DNA of 64,000 nt from Rhododendron vialii. Lineage: Eukaryota; Streptophyta; Magnoliopsida; Ericales; Ericaceae. Position 1 is the stretch's first letter. Every line of letters begins with the position of its first letter. This document shows positions 22,481-36,102 of the stretch, in pieces. A model generated the notes under the pieces. The model made no database searches. It worked only from the letters and a program-made list of their open reading frames with translations, and had not been told where the DNA came from. The stretch covers positions 34,095,501 through 34,159,500 of the forward strand of contig NC_080559.1 of NCBI RefSeq assembly GCF_030253575.1. The letters run 5' to 3'. The translations under genes and the position numbers were made by a program.

Positions 22481-25400
22481 TTATCTTTGAGGTTGATCTG
22501 CATTGGTTGCACCAGCGGTGGTGCTAGGGCCAGCACCATTTTCAAGGGGAGGAGAGGTGCCCCATTTCCCTTCTGTTTCTAGTGGCTCAAGGATATAGAC
22601 TCCACCATCGCTAAGTCCTAACGAAAACTGGTTGGGTTCTGAAGGATGTGCAGCGATGACAACAGGATACACTCTCGAGCTGCAATATCAAACAATTAAA
22701 TACTTGTGAAAGGAAGGAAAAAGAACAGACCTCAATTTTCAACCTGGAAGTACTGTAATTAAATAAGTACGCACCTAGGGTTTGCAGGTAGATAGGAAGT
22801 AGGGCTAATTCGACATCTCAATTGCAGGGTTGAAGCAGTTAGAACACAGACACTACCATCTTCGAAACAGATGTATATTGATTGGCTATCACAGGAATAC
22901 GTAGCGTGTGTGATTGGACCACTTGCTTCAAGAGCAACCCACTATTTGAGAAACAAAAGTATAAAATTGAAATATTAGAAGCTAGGACAAAAAACTAACT
23001 TCCTGGTTAAATAATAGTACTAACAGAAGTGTCAAACAAACCCAAGCAACACTATTTATGAAATAACGTCCACACATGCAGCACATGGGTGACCTTTTTG
23101 CCTACCTCTTTTTGATAACTCAGTATATGGCACACCAAATATCAAAAATTGAAGTCCAAGTTTCAAAACAAGAATAAGATCACAAACTGACGAATTATTT
23201 GAAGCCATCAGATATTGTCTACTAAAGCAGTGTGTAAGGTTTGATATTGAAAAGAATATTTCTGCAAAGAATGTCCTTCAATACATGGCTCATCATATAT
23301 CAAAGAAAATCCAAGTTTCAAAATTCAAATAATGAGAACAATATGATGCACTTTGATACTACAAACCTATAAGTAGCAAAGACGATGATTAATCAGAACA
23401 GCTAATAGGGAAAAAAAGAGAGAATATGCTTCACCTTGTTAAGGCATTCCAGCTTAGGTGCTTCATATATAGCTATCTGAGTTTCATGGACTACCAGTAA
23501 ATGTATCTGATCTTGGTGAAATTGTACACGCGTATCTGATAGACGAGACGGGGTTCGTGCACTTGGAATCTGCAAGTATTTACTTGCTTGCTTCTCCCAT
23601 CCATCTGTGCTCCAAACACACAGCTGCAGAAACAAACAACCATGACTAACTGGATAATTCCAACTCATAAACTTTGTTCATTTTATGAGGATTCTTAACG
23701 GTGCACGAAAAAAGGAAAAAATCGAAATGTTTCGTCGTTTGTTAAGGAGAACAAAAAAACTGAAACATAGACCGCAATGGACTTGATAACAGTATATATT
23801 CTGCAGTCTCTGCAATTACTATTTGTTTTTATCCTTTTGGGCTTAAAAAAAACTGGACAAAAACAAGGCCCCAAATTTCATACCTGTGAATCAGCACCAG
23901 AAGATACCAGAACATTGAGAACGTTAGAGAAGGCAAGGCCTGTTATCCTTTTCTGATGGCCTTTGAGCTTGGTTTTGACCTAAATAAACAAACATACACA
24001 ATATAAAACATTGTGGTTAACTAAAAAAATAAATAAGTGTCCACAATGCATTACCAACTAACTTTTCAAACATACAAGAGTTTTACAAATTTAAGGCTTC
24101 ATGTAAAATAGATTAAAACCTCATCAACTCGAACATTGTAGATTTGGATAAGAGAGTCCTCCATGCCTATTGCAATGATATTATTGTCTTGAGGATGGAA
24201 AGCTAAAAATGTTGCAGCAGGCGGAGGGGGCATGAACGTCGTCATTGTCTGCATTAGTCAAATAAAACCTATAAATGTAAAACCAGAGAAAGAATAAAAG
24301 GCAATAGAGGGGAAAATATAGAACCCGCATATGTATACAACGTATTTGTCAAAGCTATATAAATTCAAAGTAAATACGAAACGGAAAGATGTAAATACAA
24401 GACTACTAGAGTCGTAATACAAAAGGGGTACTTAAAGTAAAGGAGCAATGCTAATGGGGCAAATATGTTTTTCATTGTGGTTTACCTTCATAATTTCTGT
24501 GGTCTATATTATGCAAGTTACAGCAGTCCTAGGGAATTTGTTTGTTGTGTCGGAGTTGTAATTTTCATAGAAGGGCATGAACTTGTTGTACATCGTATGC
24601 CTACTTTATTTTTGAAACATTTCCAGTTGTTTTGGTAGACGGCGACAGAATGGTTAGAGCCGATGTTGAATGTTTTAAAACCCAGATCCACCTGGCCGGT
24701 CGGACCAGTTGGTCCGTCGACCGGCCACTACTCCGGTCTGGCCAACCCATGAGAACCGCTCTGAGTAAAAACCCGGATTGGGCCACTCAAAACCGGTTAT
24801 GAACCAGTTAACCGGAAAACCTAGACCGGCTTTATGGAACCAGTTTGGCCCAAATTCCAGCCCAAATGCACTTTCTCATAGGCGTGGTGCTCAGCTGGGA
24901 CAACCGTCCCCATTTGGGATTCAATTGAAGATTTTCCTTACATTATAAAGGCATGTGATTTAACTTCTTACTATCCTTCTCTGATGTGGAACTAATTTGT
25001 TTGAAAGAATGCAAAGAACACATGCTTTTTCTTGTTCTTTCATTTAGAACAAGTTTCCAAAGCTAATTTGATTGTAATCTTTTAATCTTGAAATATAAAG
25101 TACTTACGTAATTTTTCTTTCATATTCATAATAATTTTTTAAATTTTAATAATAGGTAATTATGATGTCAGGGTTCAACCCCGGTTGAACCGATAACCCG
25201 TCCGCCTAGTATCTTTTCCGGTTCGCTCTAGTTTTCGGGTTTCAAAGCATTGCAACGTTCCTTTTCGAAGAGCAGAATTGAAGTATAGTGTCAAACAAGT
25301 AGGTGCAACTCTTTGAGTTCTATGGTGGCGAACTCAATGGAGTCAGTTATAGTGACCCTGCTACTGTGAAAAAAATATGCTAGACGCGCTATACACCCAA

Positions 25401-28400
25401 TTCTCTTGGGATTGTAGTTCAGTCGGTCAGAGCACCGCCCTATCAAGGCGGAAGCTGAGATTCTCTGATGAATCCTACTAAAAGAACTTGCAAATGTTAG
25501 TAACATACAACTAGCCACTAAGAAATTTCTCTCATTCACTCCACCATAGTTTTGAACACTATCCATTTTAAAAGTTAAGGTTCATATTTTCAAGCTCTTT
25601 TTTTTTATATATACTTTCACAATCCAAATACTCAAGGCTTCAAGACATGACTAGAAGGTTTTAGTATCGGAAGAATATGATTAAGAAATGACTTTTTGCT
25701 ATTAAGAAAAACGACAATTAATCAATTTTGCAAAGAGGTCCATAAAGTTCCTCAAGCTGTGTTCTGGTTCGCCAATTTGACAAGGGAAAACGCCAAGAAA
25801 ATGCACTATTTTCTTGGTTTAGCTTACAGGGATATAACGAGGGGAAAGAAATAGAAAGGAAGTATTTAAGAAGTTTTCAGTTCTATATATCATTTCTCAA
25901 TCTCAGAATCCAAGCACGGCCACCATTTCCCATCTCCCAAAAAGGTCTTCAGTCAATCCACTCGAGCCAATTTGATTGTCCCTCGAATTAGGTTTCGAAA
26001 AAATGAGTATTTAGGTCCCTCCTCGACCATTATTGAGCTGCAGGGATCTGAAAGCAAATGTAAAACTAATCTCCATCCCTTGTATCCTACCAAACTCCAC
26101 CTTTTTCGGTCCTTTTAGTTCTTCTCGTCTTCCTAAATGACCACCTTTAGCCTCTTTGGTATCCATGTCCTCCAACCATCTGAACTCCTCTGAAAGACAA
26201 TCTCCTCCCTCTTTCGTCTAATGGAACCAAAAAGCCTTATTAGCTTTGTCTTCAAAGCCATTACGAGAAACCACCAGGAACTTACAAAAGCCCCATTAGC
26301 TTTGTCTTCTAAGTGCAATAAAATCACAAAGGAGAACGATTTTCCTTCCCAATTTCATTTCCGTTTCCTTTTTGACTACTATAAATCCAAGTTCCAAGAA
26401 AAGCCTCATAAAATAAAATATTCCGAAAACCAATCCTTTTCAATAGGTGGAAAAAAATTAATGAAACAAACAGTTTTCAAGGAAAGACAAAGGAAGGCCA
26501 ATGCAAATGCCATGTACCTTGAACGTCATCATGTTAAACAACGAGATTTTTCCTCCAGAAGCTGACATAACGTAAGAGTCATTCTTTGATAATGCAAAGC
26601 ATGAAACAGCTTCTTCAGAGTTTGTATCGCTTATATCATTCGTCATCAACATGCCACTTGGAGGTTGCCAGAGCTGTGGTGCAACACTAGCAGTTGCCTT
26701 CAACAAATATGTCATAACACGTATGTAAGCAGAATTAATATGAATATAATGTCACAGCATTGCATATTTCTTGCACAAATGACTCCATACCTTGCCAGTT
26801 GAGTTCCGATCATTTCTCTGCCATTTCCAGAGTTTATGCACTGCATTAGCTGATAGTGCCAAAATGGCATATCCAGAATTTGTATAGATCAACCTACAAA
26901 CCTGAAACACATGGTGGAAAAGCTAAAGATAGGACCACAGCATGTAATACTAAGCACACAAGGAGCCGAATCGAGTTTTACAGAAAGGCAAAAAGCATAT
27001 TCAAATCACTACTCCAGAAAAGGTCAAGCAAGAAAAACTAACAGAGAATTAAATTGCATGTTACATTACAAGAACACCGAAGATTTATGTTGCGACTAAA
27101 AAGAAGCGGAAATGTCTATTCAGCCTTTTCCCTATAATATATGCAGATCATTCATGCAAATCTATTTTCGTTGGTGCCAATGCCTTTTCTGCAACTTGGT
27201 AGAGAGGAGTGACATTGGTCCAAAAAACATATGCATGTGTTAGACTATGTATTAATTGAACATTTCCCATTTTGAAAACTTATTAGGCAGAAAAGAATTC
27301 TTTTCAACAAAGCAAATGACATATGGTTAAGCACAATTACTCCCTCCAGCTCGTTTCATATACTTTCTTCTTAGAGAAGTCCCATTTTACATGTCTGATA
27401 ATAATCAATAGTTTTGATCATTTTCCAAATTATAGTTGAAAACTTTAAATTTAGGAAAAACCAAACTTCAAAAAAAAAAATAATAAACCAAACAAGATAA
27501 TAAGGGCTTTGTTCGTAATTTTTCACCTAAAAATGCTTTCCTTCAGCTGTGCTGGCTCAATCATGCCCGAGATAAGGGGATAGAGGCACAAGTCATAACT
27601 TCTATTAATACAAGTATACAATGATGCAGTTTCTTTATTTTCAGAACTCAAAGACGCGATTGTTTGAAACGAAGTAGGACAATGTAGAATGAATTAAGCA
27701 AATTGTTTTTTGATAAAACCGAGAAAAGAAAGAACTGAAGGTAGCCAGCAATCCATGAGTAATATATATAACCAACCAAAGACATATATTGAAGCTTAGA
27801 AAAGATTAAAAAGAGGCAAAGTCAAACCAAGAATCTCTAACGCACGATCAGAGTCGACAAATACCTTTGTTACAGGCAAATTATCAGGTATCCTCAGGGA
27901 TCGGCATTGTGATGGTTCACCAATTTCTGTCAGCTTCCAGATCCTGGATTTGTCCACTGACTCATCAGCAACTCTGGGTTTTACGTCTAACAAACCCCGA
28001 TTATCACCATTCTACAGCAACTCAACGTAAGAGAGTTTAGAATTAAAAGCACAAGCATTCTAGTAAAGCAAACAACCAAATATGTGATGCACTCATCCAC
28101 AATTGAAAATGGGTTCCCCACAACTGAGACAAGACTCACCATTGCAACAATGGACGCTGTTGGAGCAGATCGATCTATGATGCTCAATCCGACAGGTGGA
28201 TTAGCACCAAACGTTCCCATTGTAGAGGCCTATCAAGACATTGAGAAACAAAATCAGGAGATATTTATATAAAAAGCTGCTAAAGTTCACAAATCAATTT
28301 ACCTTCAGGACAGATGAGGATCCAGCTCTAGAAGGATCAAACGAACGAGTTTCGAGTGTCTGCAGTAGCCTAATCCCATCTATATTTGCTAGTATTTTAA

Positions 28401-31400
28401 TACCATTCTCATTGGTTGAAATAGCCAACAATATCCCTTCCTTGTTAAATCGCAAACAGGGAGAAGCCTAGAGATATAATCAAAATGAGAATGGTTGGCT
28501 TAGAAGAGGGATGTTGATCGAAAAATCTACATCGACTGTATGATGCATCTAACAATTACCGGTAATCCTCCATCAGCATTAGTGGTTGTCAATAAGTTCA
28601 CATTGTCCATGTCCCAAAATTTGACCATGCCATCATCACCAGCAGCCAAGAATCGATTCTTCGTGGTATCGAATTGCACAACCCCTGTGGATCGCTTCCC
28701 GAGACCATGATACGTACGCTTCACAGCTCCCTCGCTTTCATTCCATTCCACAAGGAAAGAATCTCCTTCTTTATTGGTTCCACAGGAGAACAACCTATCA
28801 GGTGCCCATTTGATAGTGAAAACAATGCTTTAGTCAGAAATACCATATTCAGCAAAAAGATCAATCCTCAAGCCTAATAATTTTGGTGGAAAGTAGGAAA
28901 CGTTTTTGGACCTTGTCCCATCGGCACTGTATGACATTGTGGTGGATGAATGCCCTGGAGCATCATAGTCAACCCTAGAACCCAAGTGATCATACAACCA
29001 CGCCTTTATTTTCCCATCAGTTGCTGTTGAAAATATGAACTGCAATAAGAAAGAAAAAGATATAACAAAACAAATCGCTAAAAAAAAAAGATTTTTAGAT
29101 TAAAACCCATAATTTATAAGTTGCTATGAAAGGTTTGAATTAAAAACGAAAATGAAAATTCTACTTTAACTCGATTGAGAGCACTTACATTCAACAATAT
29201 TATCGTGGTAGAGGAAGTCTGTTGGGTAATCGTCTAACAATTACCTTAAGTACACATTAAAGTCATGCATTCCAAGAATCATAAATTAAGAACATCCTAC
29301 AACTTCAAGTCCAGATTTATATCCCCTTCAACCATTTGGAATTGCATTCACATCAGAGGCAAGTAAACTCCTAGGATTACAAAGCCAAGCTCAGATCCTC
29401 CAAGCATACAAATGATGATATGGACAAAGAAATGTAAATAGTTGACCCATAACAGCTAACTTTGGCACATCCCTCAAACACCATTACATTTTTAGCTAGT
29501 TTGGCTAAACATGGATTAGAAACATTATACGGTCAGTTAAGACTTAGATAGGAAAGAATTTACCTTAAACAAATCTCTTTAGAGTGAATAATGTTAAAAG
29601 AGTAGCCATATAAATTTTCATCATGAAGGTGGTCTATTTTGGCCCCTATGATACTAAAGTTATATAAATGACAGGTGGCCTTGAAGGTAGTGATCAGTGG
29701 GATGACGGAGGATTGTTGATTAGAACCTACGCTGCTAGTTGAGCATGAAGCAGCATGATGGTGGATAGGTCCAGAAAGCAATCTAAATGTCAATTTGGTG
29801 GTGAAAAAGACAGCACCATTGGCAGTGGGAATGTATGGAAATGATGGAAAAAAGTTGACGGCAATAACTTGGTGAAAGCGACGGTGGTGGCAGCATGGAT
29901 TCTAATGGTGGCATGGTATTTATGGCAATGCCATAGTGAGTTGTGTTGACTGGACAAAACAGCGGGTTTTAGCAATAGAAGTAACAGCATAAATAGCAAC
30001 ATCGTAATAATAGGAGTGATTTTCCTAGATTGGTTTTCTTTTCTTAAGCAGGTTTTCGTACACCCCCTCATTCTCTCAAATTAGAATACCTAGCATAGAG
30101 GTTGCATTCAAAAGACAAGATTTGAATTTACGAAAAATCCTCTCGTTTTTCGTTGGGCAGTACTCTTGAGTCCATTTTGACAGGGATTGTGTGACCAATA
30201 GGTTAATATCGCTCGCCACCATGTGCTAATCACAATTCATGTGCTTATCATAGAGAATATAGAATCCCATTTCTAACTGGAAATACTAAAAAAAACAATT
30301 GGTAGATTGTGAGACATCAGTTGCTTCATTCATCCAAATTGCCATCCTTTTCATTCCACAGAAAACTAAAGAAAAAAAGTGATTTAGCATTCATGCTTTT
30401 TAATTTACAGTATATGTATATGTTATACAATGAACAGTACCTGAATGTTCTCCTTGTGATGTGGACATACTGAATAGACGGGTGCTTCATGGCCCTCAAA
30501 ACTGTACTGCTTAGCCCCCGTAACTGCATCCCACACCTGTACAACAATAAACCTTACAAACTAAGTCCAACCCTCTGCATTTCATAAACAGCAAAGACAG
30601 AGAAAACAAACCTTTATGAGCCGATCCTCCCCGCATGTGACAATACAAAGTTGTTTGTTTGGGTAAGAAAACGCAAGATCGTTAACACTACCAGAATGCG
30701 CCTCAATCTGGATAACCAAAACAGAGTATTTATTCACGAAAATGGCCATGTAATACATAGGTGCGTGCGCGCAAAATTTTGAACACATGCTCCGACCATT
30801 GGAGATATTGACAGACAAAAAGGAGAGAAAGGGGGGAAAAAAAAAAAGGAGCAAAAGGAAATGAATAACCACCAGGTGATTGATTGATGGCACAAACCTC
30901 TAGGTGGTTTTGTACATCACCGCCACCATGGTAGGAATATAAGTGCACAATGTGCTTGGAGTATGCAACACCTGAATTAAGGACAAGATATTAGAACCAA
31001 CACCATGCCCACTTCATTGTCAATATTCTTCATTGCACTACATCGTCAAGTAACATTAATTCATTTAATTTAACTTACCAAAAAGAGTACCATCAGGACT
31101 CCATATAACCCGGTTGATTGATGCAGTATGATCATTGGATAGAGATGCCTGATACACAACCCCAAAACTATATTGCAAACTTGTATCGACAACTCTAAGA
31201 AAAATCAATTTAAAACTTGAGTTTACTCAAGTATATCTAACAATTGCGGCCAAACCTGAGGGGTCACCGACCATGATCCAAGTTCCCAGACCTTAAAATT
31301 CCTAATAGCAAGCCTCTCTCGATTACTGAGGTCCCATACCATTATGTCTCCCGTATTTGTTCCGACTACAAATAATGATCACACAACAATATACAGACAG

Positions 31401-34400
31401 ACATCAAGCATCCACAAAGCTGATCAACCAATAGCAACAAGAAGTGGTGATGGGATCTAACCAAGCAGTAGAATTTGTTGGACTGGATGGAAATCCATAC
31501 TCTTCACAGCTGACCCTGGATTTAAAGTCATCCAAACAGACTTGGGCAAATCATCAGAAGAGTATGAGCTCTGACCATGGCTCTGAGCAGCATATCCAAC
31601 GGGCATAATACTTACAGGAAGATTATTGACCTGTTAATGAAATTGTGAAAATGCAAGATCAACTAAACTCTGTTCCCAACCTGGATGTAAGCTAAACTAA
31701 AGGCTCTAAGTAAGTTACTGCTTTGAAATGGACTTAAGCCCCATCTCCCCGCAATTCAAATAGATAACGGCCCCTCTCTTCAAATAGATAACATCAGTAT
31801 GTACACCACAAGGCCATGCGCACGTACTCACGAATAATAAGATTGCATCCCTCATGTCAAAAAAATGAAAGGGAATCAAATAAAAAGAGGGTTGCTTTGT
31901 AAAATATGCAAAATCTTCATAGGAAGTGAATTCTTACTACTACTTACAAGCCAAAGAAGATAAAGTAAACATATTTAAATTCCTCATGTGCACCCTTCTA
32001 TTCTGTTTAAAGCTTCAGTTAAATGCATTCCCCATTTCATTTCACACGTGGAACTCTTAGATTCTCTTCTATAGGCCTCCTAAAATACTAGAAATGGAAA
32101 CTCTTAGAAATTAGAACATTTTACGCTGTCAATTGTCATCACAGTTAAAGAAAACCCATGATGTGCTTTTTAAGAAATTGTTCAACTAATATACTAGCAT
32201 TCAATATCTCTCACTTATTTTTCTTTCTACTTAGACTATATACTTTCTCTTCTCCTAAGAAATAGATGCATTAATTTCAACAAGAAAATAGACTTCAATC
32301 ATTCCTAATGCCCAAACTCGCATTAATGAGTGACTCCAAGTTCTTTATGCCCAAATAAAAACTAGTACTCCATGGCATAATGGGACCAAACATTGTAACT
32401 AAGACAACCACATTTTTGCATTCCTATTTTGCCACACTTGATGTATGTTCCAAGTTAAGATGGTTGGACAGGATGAATAGTTGCTCCACTCGTACATAAA
32501 CCCCAAGGGGAACCAATTCCATGAATCAAACCATTACTAATCATAAAAATCCATGGATCACTCCCTCCAAGAGCTTCAAAGCACTAATAGAAATTACAAT
32601 CATGCCAAAAAAAAACAGAGGAAATTAAATAAGAAAGATAAAACTTTTGGAGATAAAACTCCTAAATTTAGTGGTGTATGTCTTAGACTTCCACCAAGTC
32701 CATGAGAAATGCAGACAAACTATTGTGTCGTACTTCATCTGACATTCCAAACGGTCTTGATCTCTTCAACACATGTTCAGAATCTGCTGTCTGATAGTCG
32801 ACTGCATTATTTGTTGGAGGACTCCTGGGGCGCTTCAGAATAGCTGCTACAGAGTGGACAAAGACACATACGGCCACAGGCCTCAGTAATGAGAAAAGCT
32901 TAGATTGATTAATAAGAGTGGATTGGAGCATGGATATTTGTACAAAATTGGCAAGAGATCAGCTTAGTTTGATGAACACAATCTGAGATACATGTATCAG
33001 TAAAATCTTCTCATGAAAATCTTCATGCATAATGTTTCGTTCAGTGTATGACGGCAAATTGTAGCACTCAATCTATATAATAATTAAAACTACCGGCATT
33101 ATTAGGTGTACTGAAACTAATGGGCCCAGCAGAAGTGGAAGGATGAGGAACTGGAGACGGATTAGCCATCCATCCAGCAAGAGATGTTGGCAGGGTAGCT
33201 GGTGCTGGCTGGAATGGCTGAAAAAAAAACCTGCATTAAGTTAAACATCTAGAAATGCAAGATTAGAACATCATAACAAATTGTAGTAGCGCCCTTTCTA
33301 CTTCCGCTTACACCATGAGCACCCAGTAGAGGAAAACCCCCAGCTTTAGGAACAGCACCCATTAGTGGATGAGTTACAGGCGATGGGGCACGAGCACCAT
33401 TTGGTTGCGACTGTCCACAAGAGTGGTCTACGAACAGGGATTTTATGTCAGGGTTAGGTTTGGGATTCTTGCAAAGCTGGTGCTGCCAATTTAAGCTGCA
33501 ACAAAAGAAGCAGGGTGTCAACTAGTACCGAATATCTTAACTTGGAAGAAAATATCAAATCGACAATAACACAAGTAAACAACCTTTGGTTAATTAGCGT
33601 CCGCAGTCTTGAGTTCTTCAGGTTAGGAAAAGTTAGCTTATCGCGAAACAATGGATTTGCCTCAATCAACTTTTTAAGTTCAGCAAGCATTATAACCCTA
33701 GCAGACTTGGAATCTCCATATTTAGACAGCTGCTCGTTATCTCTGCAGATCGGCTTATTAATGTCAGGAAACATGAACTATAAAACAGAAGTAAAACAAA
33801 TAAGACACGCTGGAGCAATACTTTTTGTTCTATACCTGAAGTTATCCAAGGTCAAAAGATGTGTTATTTCCTTAAAAAGGTCCTCATTAAATGCTGAAAA
33901 AACTTTCAAATCCTTCACCAGAATTTCCACGGCTTCAGCACGATCCTTCCTACAATTACATAAATATATAGCAAATTAAATAAACTGCCAAAGAGGTAAA
34001 GTAAAAACAAAGCTACCAATGACATTCTTCACAGAGATGTCTCCAATAGGATCAGTTTAGCACTTACTTATCAAGAGCTTCGAGGTACTTCTGTTTTCGG
34101 ATTTCAAAGAAGATCTTCATGGAGTATCTATTATCGTCAACCTTTGTGAATCCAGATAAATACTTCTCCACCTCGTCCCAAACCCCGTTTGTCACCAGTT
34201 CCTCAAAATATCGCATGTTAAAGAAAAACCCAGACTCTTGCTCCACTCTCCAACATACAAAAAGAACAAGTTAAACAACAAATGTTAGTTCAATTACTTC
34301 AATCACACCAAATTGCAATGCAAAAAAAATCCAACATAATATACAATGATGCGGTAACATCAAATTTGGTGCAGTGGCGGATTTTGTATGCGCCCAGGGG

Positions 34401-35161
34401 AGATGTGCCACTCCCGATGTTTTGCTAATTACAATCATAGTACCCCATGTACTCTCATTTACCCAAAGAAATTAAACTAGCGACCACCCAAAATTATCTT
34501 AAGATACCCTAGTAATTTTAGTTTTCAAAACAGTCCCGACTATAATCCTAAAGAACGCCAAAACAATGAAAACAGATTCTTTTTGTACCATCCCTCTGGT
34601 CTCTCACGAAGTTTCGGGAAATGGCGGTTCTAATGAAATTGCTCCATTAGTTTATGGACTTCGCCATGGTGGTCAAGGCTTGGGACTTAGGAGTTTCCTT
34701 CACTCTCTGATTTGAAACCTTCCGGTGCTATCAACTCTTTTGGAGGGCGTCCATACGGAGCTTTGCCCCGGCTTTAACTGGACCCTGCTAGTAGACAGCC
34801 GGATGGGTCCCCCGTTTAGTCAAGGTGCGTCTAAGCTGGCCGAACACACGAGTTATGAGGAAAAATCTTGTGGATTTCCGTTTCGCAATGACCGTATAGG
34901 CCAAATCAAATGCTAGCTCACCTCAATTCAAGTCTACTAGCTTGAAAAACAAAGGAAAATGGAAGTTACGGAAATTTTAATTTCTCCCCCTTTTCCTCAA
35001 GCTATCTAAGTTAAACAAAGAGAGGGGGGCGGGGGGGGGGGGGGGGGGGGGGAATGATAATTACAGAGAATAGACGCTTACTTGTGAACAGTATCTTTAA
35101 ATTTCTCTTCATCGAGAAATTGAAGAATAAGAAACACAAGCTCTCTGCTGAGAGACGACAT
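22481..35161 (-). CDS. TPR3: TOPLESS-related transcriptional corepressor (TPR2/TPR3 clade), 25 exons, 1-nt frameshift in exon 6
   Basis: Exons on the minus strand: 35161-35082, 34247-34068, 33949-33836, 33742-33584, 33495-33312, 33218-33094, 32846-32734, 31630-31462, 31365-31256, 31148-31079, 30971-30898, 30707-30612, 30536-30441, 29039-28912, 28794-28560, 28467-28303, 28229-28140, 28011-27865, 26901-26791, 26697-26518, 24248-24120, 23979-23884, 23623-23435, 22941-22775, 22679-22481. The product would be 1134 aa if exon 6 were one base shorter (TPL is about 1130). N terminus: LisH (about 4-36), CTLH (34-92) and CRA, forming the EAR-binding TOPLESS domain; Asn176, the residue altered in tpl-1, is kept. 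Then a Pro-rich linker and two WD40 propellers to the DQPQR end. Role: nuclear corepressor recruited by EAR-motif proteins such as Aux/IAA. The RPRSPPTNNAVDYQTADSEH and SSDDLPKSV stretches point to TPR2/TPR3. As read, exon 6 stops at about residue 257. Confidence 0.92.
24669..25251. mobile_element. MITE-like element in TPR intron 20
   Basis: The imperfect terminal inverted repeats are AATGTTTTAAAACCC (left) and AATGCTTTGAAACCC (right, reverse-complemented). The interior is full of CCGGT/ACCGG words (ACCGGTTATGAACCAGTTAA and similar) in both orientations. No target duplication could be confirmed and no coding is present. It lies in the 2.27-kb intron 20 of the TOPLESS-related gene. Confidence 0.5.
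25408..25457 (+). pseudogene. Truncated plastid-type tRNA-Asp (trnD-GUC) fragment
   Basis: The 50 bases GGGATTGTAGTTCAGTCGGT through GGCGGAAGCTG match the 5' two-thirds of chloroplast trnD-GUC (acceptor 5' strand, D arm, anticodon arm) with few changes. The anticodon reads ATC where GTC is expected (CCCTATCAAGG), and the T arm and 3' acceptor strand are absent. Nuclear tRNA-Asp has a different sequence, so this looks like nuclear plastid DNA, now inside an intron of the TOPLESS-related gene. It cannot make a functional tRNA. Confidence 0.68.
27340..27480. mobile_element. Stowaway-like MITE remnant in TPR intron 18
   Basis: A left terminal repeat CTCCCTCCAGCTCGTTTC follows TA and leads into AT-rich sequence, as in Stowaway elements. 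I could not find a matching right end, so it is probably truncated or decayed. Confidence 0.4.
34640..34885. repeat. Decayed SINE-like repeat in TPR intron 1
   Basis: GATTTGAAACC (about 34711) resembles a decayed pol III B box (GGTTCGAAACC), and the downstream phrase CAAGGTGCGTCTAAGCTGGC is the complement of a phrase seen in other dispersed copies here (GGCCAACTTA..CGCACCTTGACTAA, as at 37640, 42695 and 44240). The boundaries are uncertain. Confidence 0.35.
35031..35052. repeat. Poly-G (22) run in TPR intron 1
   Basis: Twenty-two consecutive G on the plus strand (C in the transcript), about 30 bp downstream of the exon 1 donor of the TOPLESS-related gene. The exact length is likely to vary or be mis-sequenced. 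Confidence 0.8.
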
Positions 35162-35943
35162 GTTTGAGCCCCTTCCGACAACTATCCCTAAATTCAAACC
35201 AAAGCACATCAAACTACACAGTATTATCATCCAGTCCTAAAAAATTTACGTTGTGAGAGAAATTGAGGAGAGAGAGCGTACCTCGGTTGAACGAGGGAGA
35301 GAGAAACAGATCGGAGGGTTTCTCTCGGAATACAGGGAGGAAACGAAGACGACGACAGCGACTGTTTTACTACTCTCTCTCTAGACCATCTTTCTCTCTC
35401 TCTCCCTCTCTCTCTAGGGATTTGAAGGAGGAGAGAGAAATGGTTCTAGTCTTCGAGACAAATGAAATGAATAAATACTGCTAGTACTTCGTAGTCGGAG
35501 GCGAATACGAGATGAGAGATAGTGAACTGCACACGGCTTTTTAGAAGAGAAGAGGGTGTTTTGATAAGCAAGAGTACTTATAGATTGATAACTGGACGAG
35601 AGTTGATAAGTTGTTGGGCTTATAAATGTCTTTTAACACGTCTGATAATGTAATTAAGTTCGGCTGGTTTTGCGGGGTTCACAAGGTGGAGGGATTACAT
35701 GTGGGAAATGATTCTGTGAGTCGCGCGCGTGTAGTGTTTGTGGACACTCGGCCGATGTTACATGGGAAATGATTCTGTGAACCAAAGGACGAACCATACA
35801 CACTCCGGATACCTCAACCGGAAAAAAGTGTCTTTAGCGATTGAAATTGTTCAAAAGTATCTTTCGGAGTCGAGAAGATACTTTTGTGTAATCCTATGGC
35901 TGACATAAAAAACAGAGGTGCATAAAATTTTCCCGTGAATCCA
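35162..35943. other. Leader and promoter region of the TOPLESS-related gene
   Basis: This is upstream of the minus-strand ATG at 35161, with CT-rich sequence at 35372-35415 (GA-rich in the leader). An intron in the leader is possible but not demonstrable. No other gene is seen. Confidence 0.5.
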
Positions 35944-36102
35944 GGGGAGGTGATGTGCACATCTGGACTGTCCGTTCGACAATACAACGGTTCAAATTTC
36001 ATCTCGATAATGAACGGCTCGAATGATGGAGATGAAATTTAGACCGTTAGATTACCGAACGAACGGCTCGGATATGCACAGCTGTCGCATGTCACCATCC
36101 CC
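35944..36102. mobile_element. Palindromic MITE (159 bp)
   Basis: The two halves are near-complementary: GGGGAGGTGATGTGCACATC at the left pairs with the right end (GTGCATATCC...GTCACCATCCCC), and both halves meet at ATTTCATCTCGATAATGAACGG. No coding; target duplication not resolved. Confidence 0.65.

Noticed and set aside
33584-33742. Alternative explanations for the TPR frameshift by shifting other splice sites
   Set aside because: Exons 1-5 and 7-25 all join in phase and match family sequence; no alternative GT/AG in exon 6 restores TSLAGWM.
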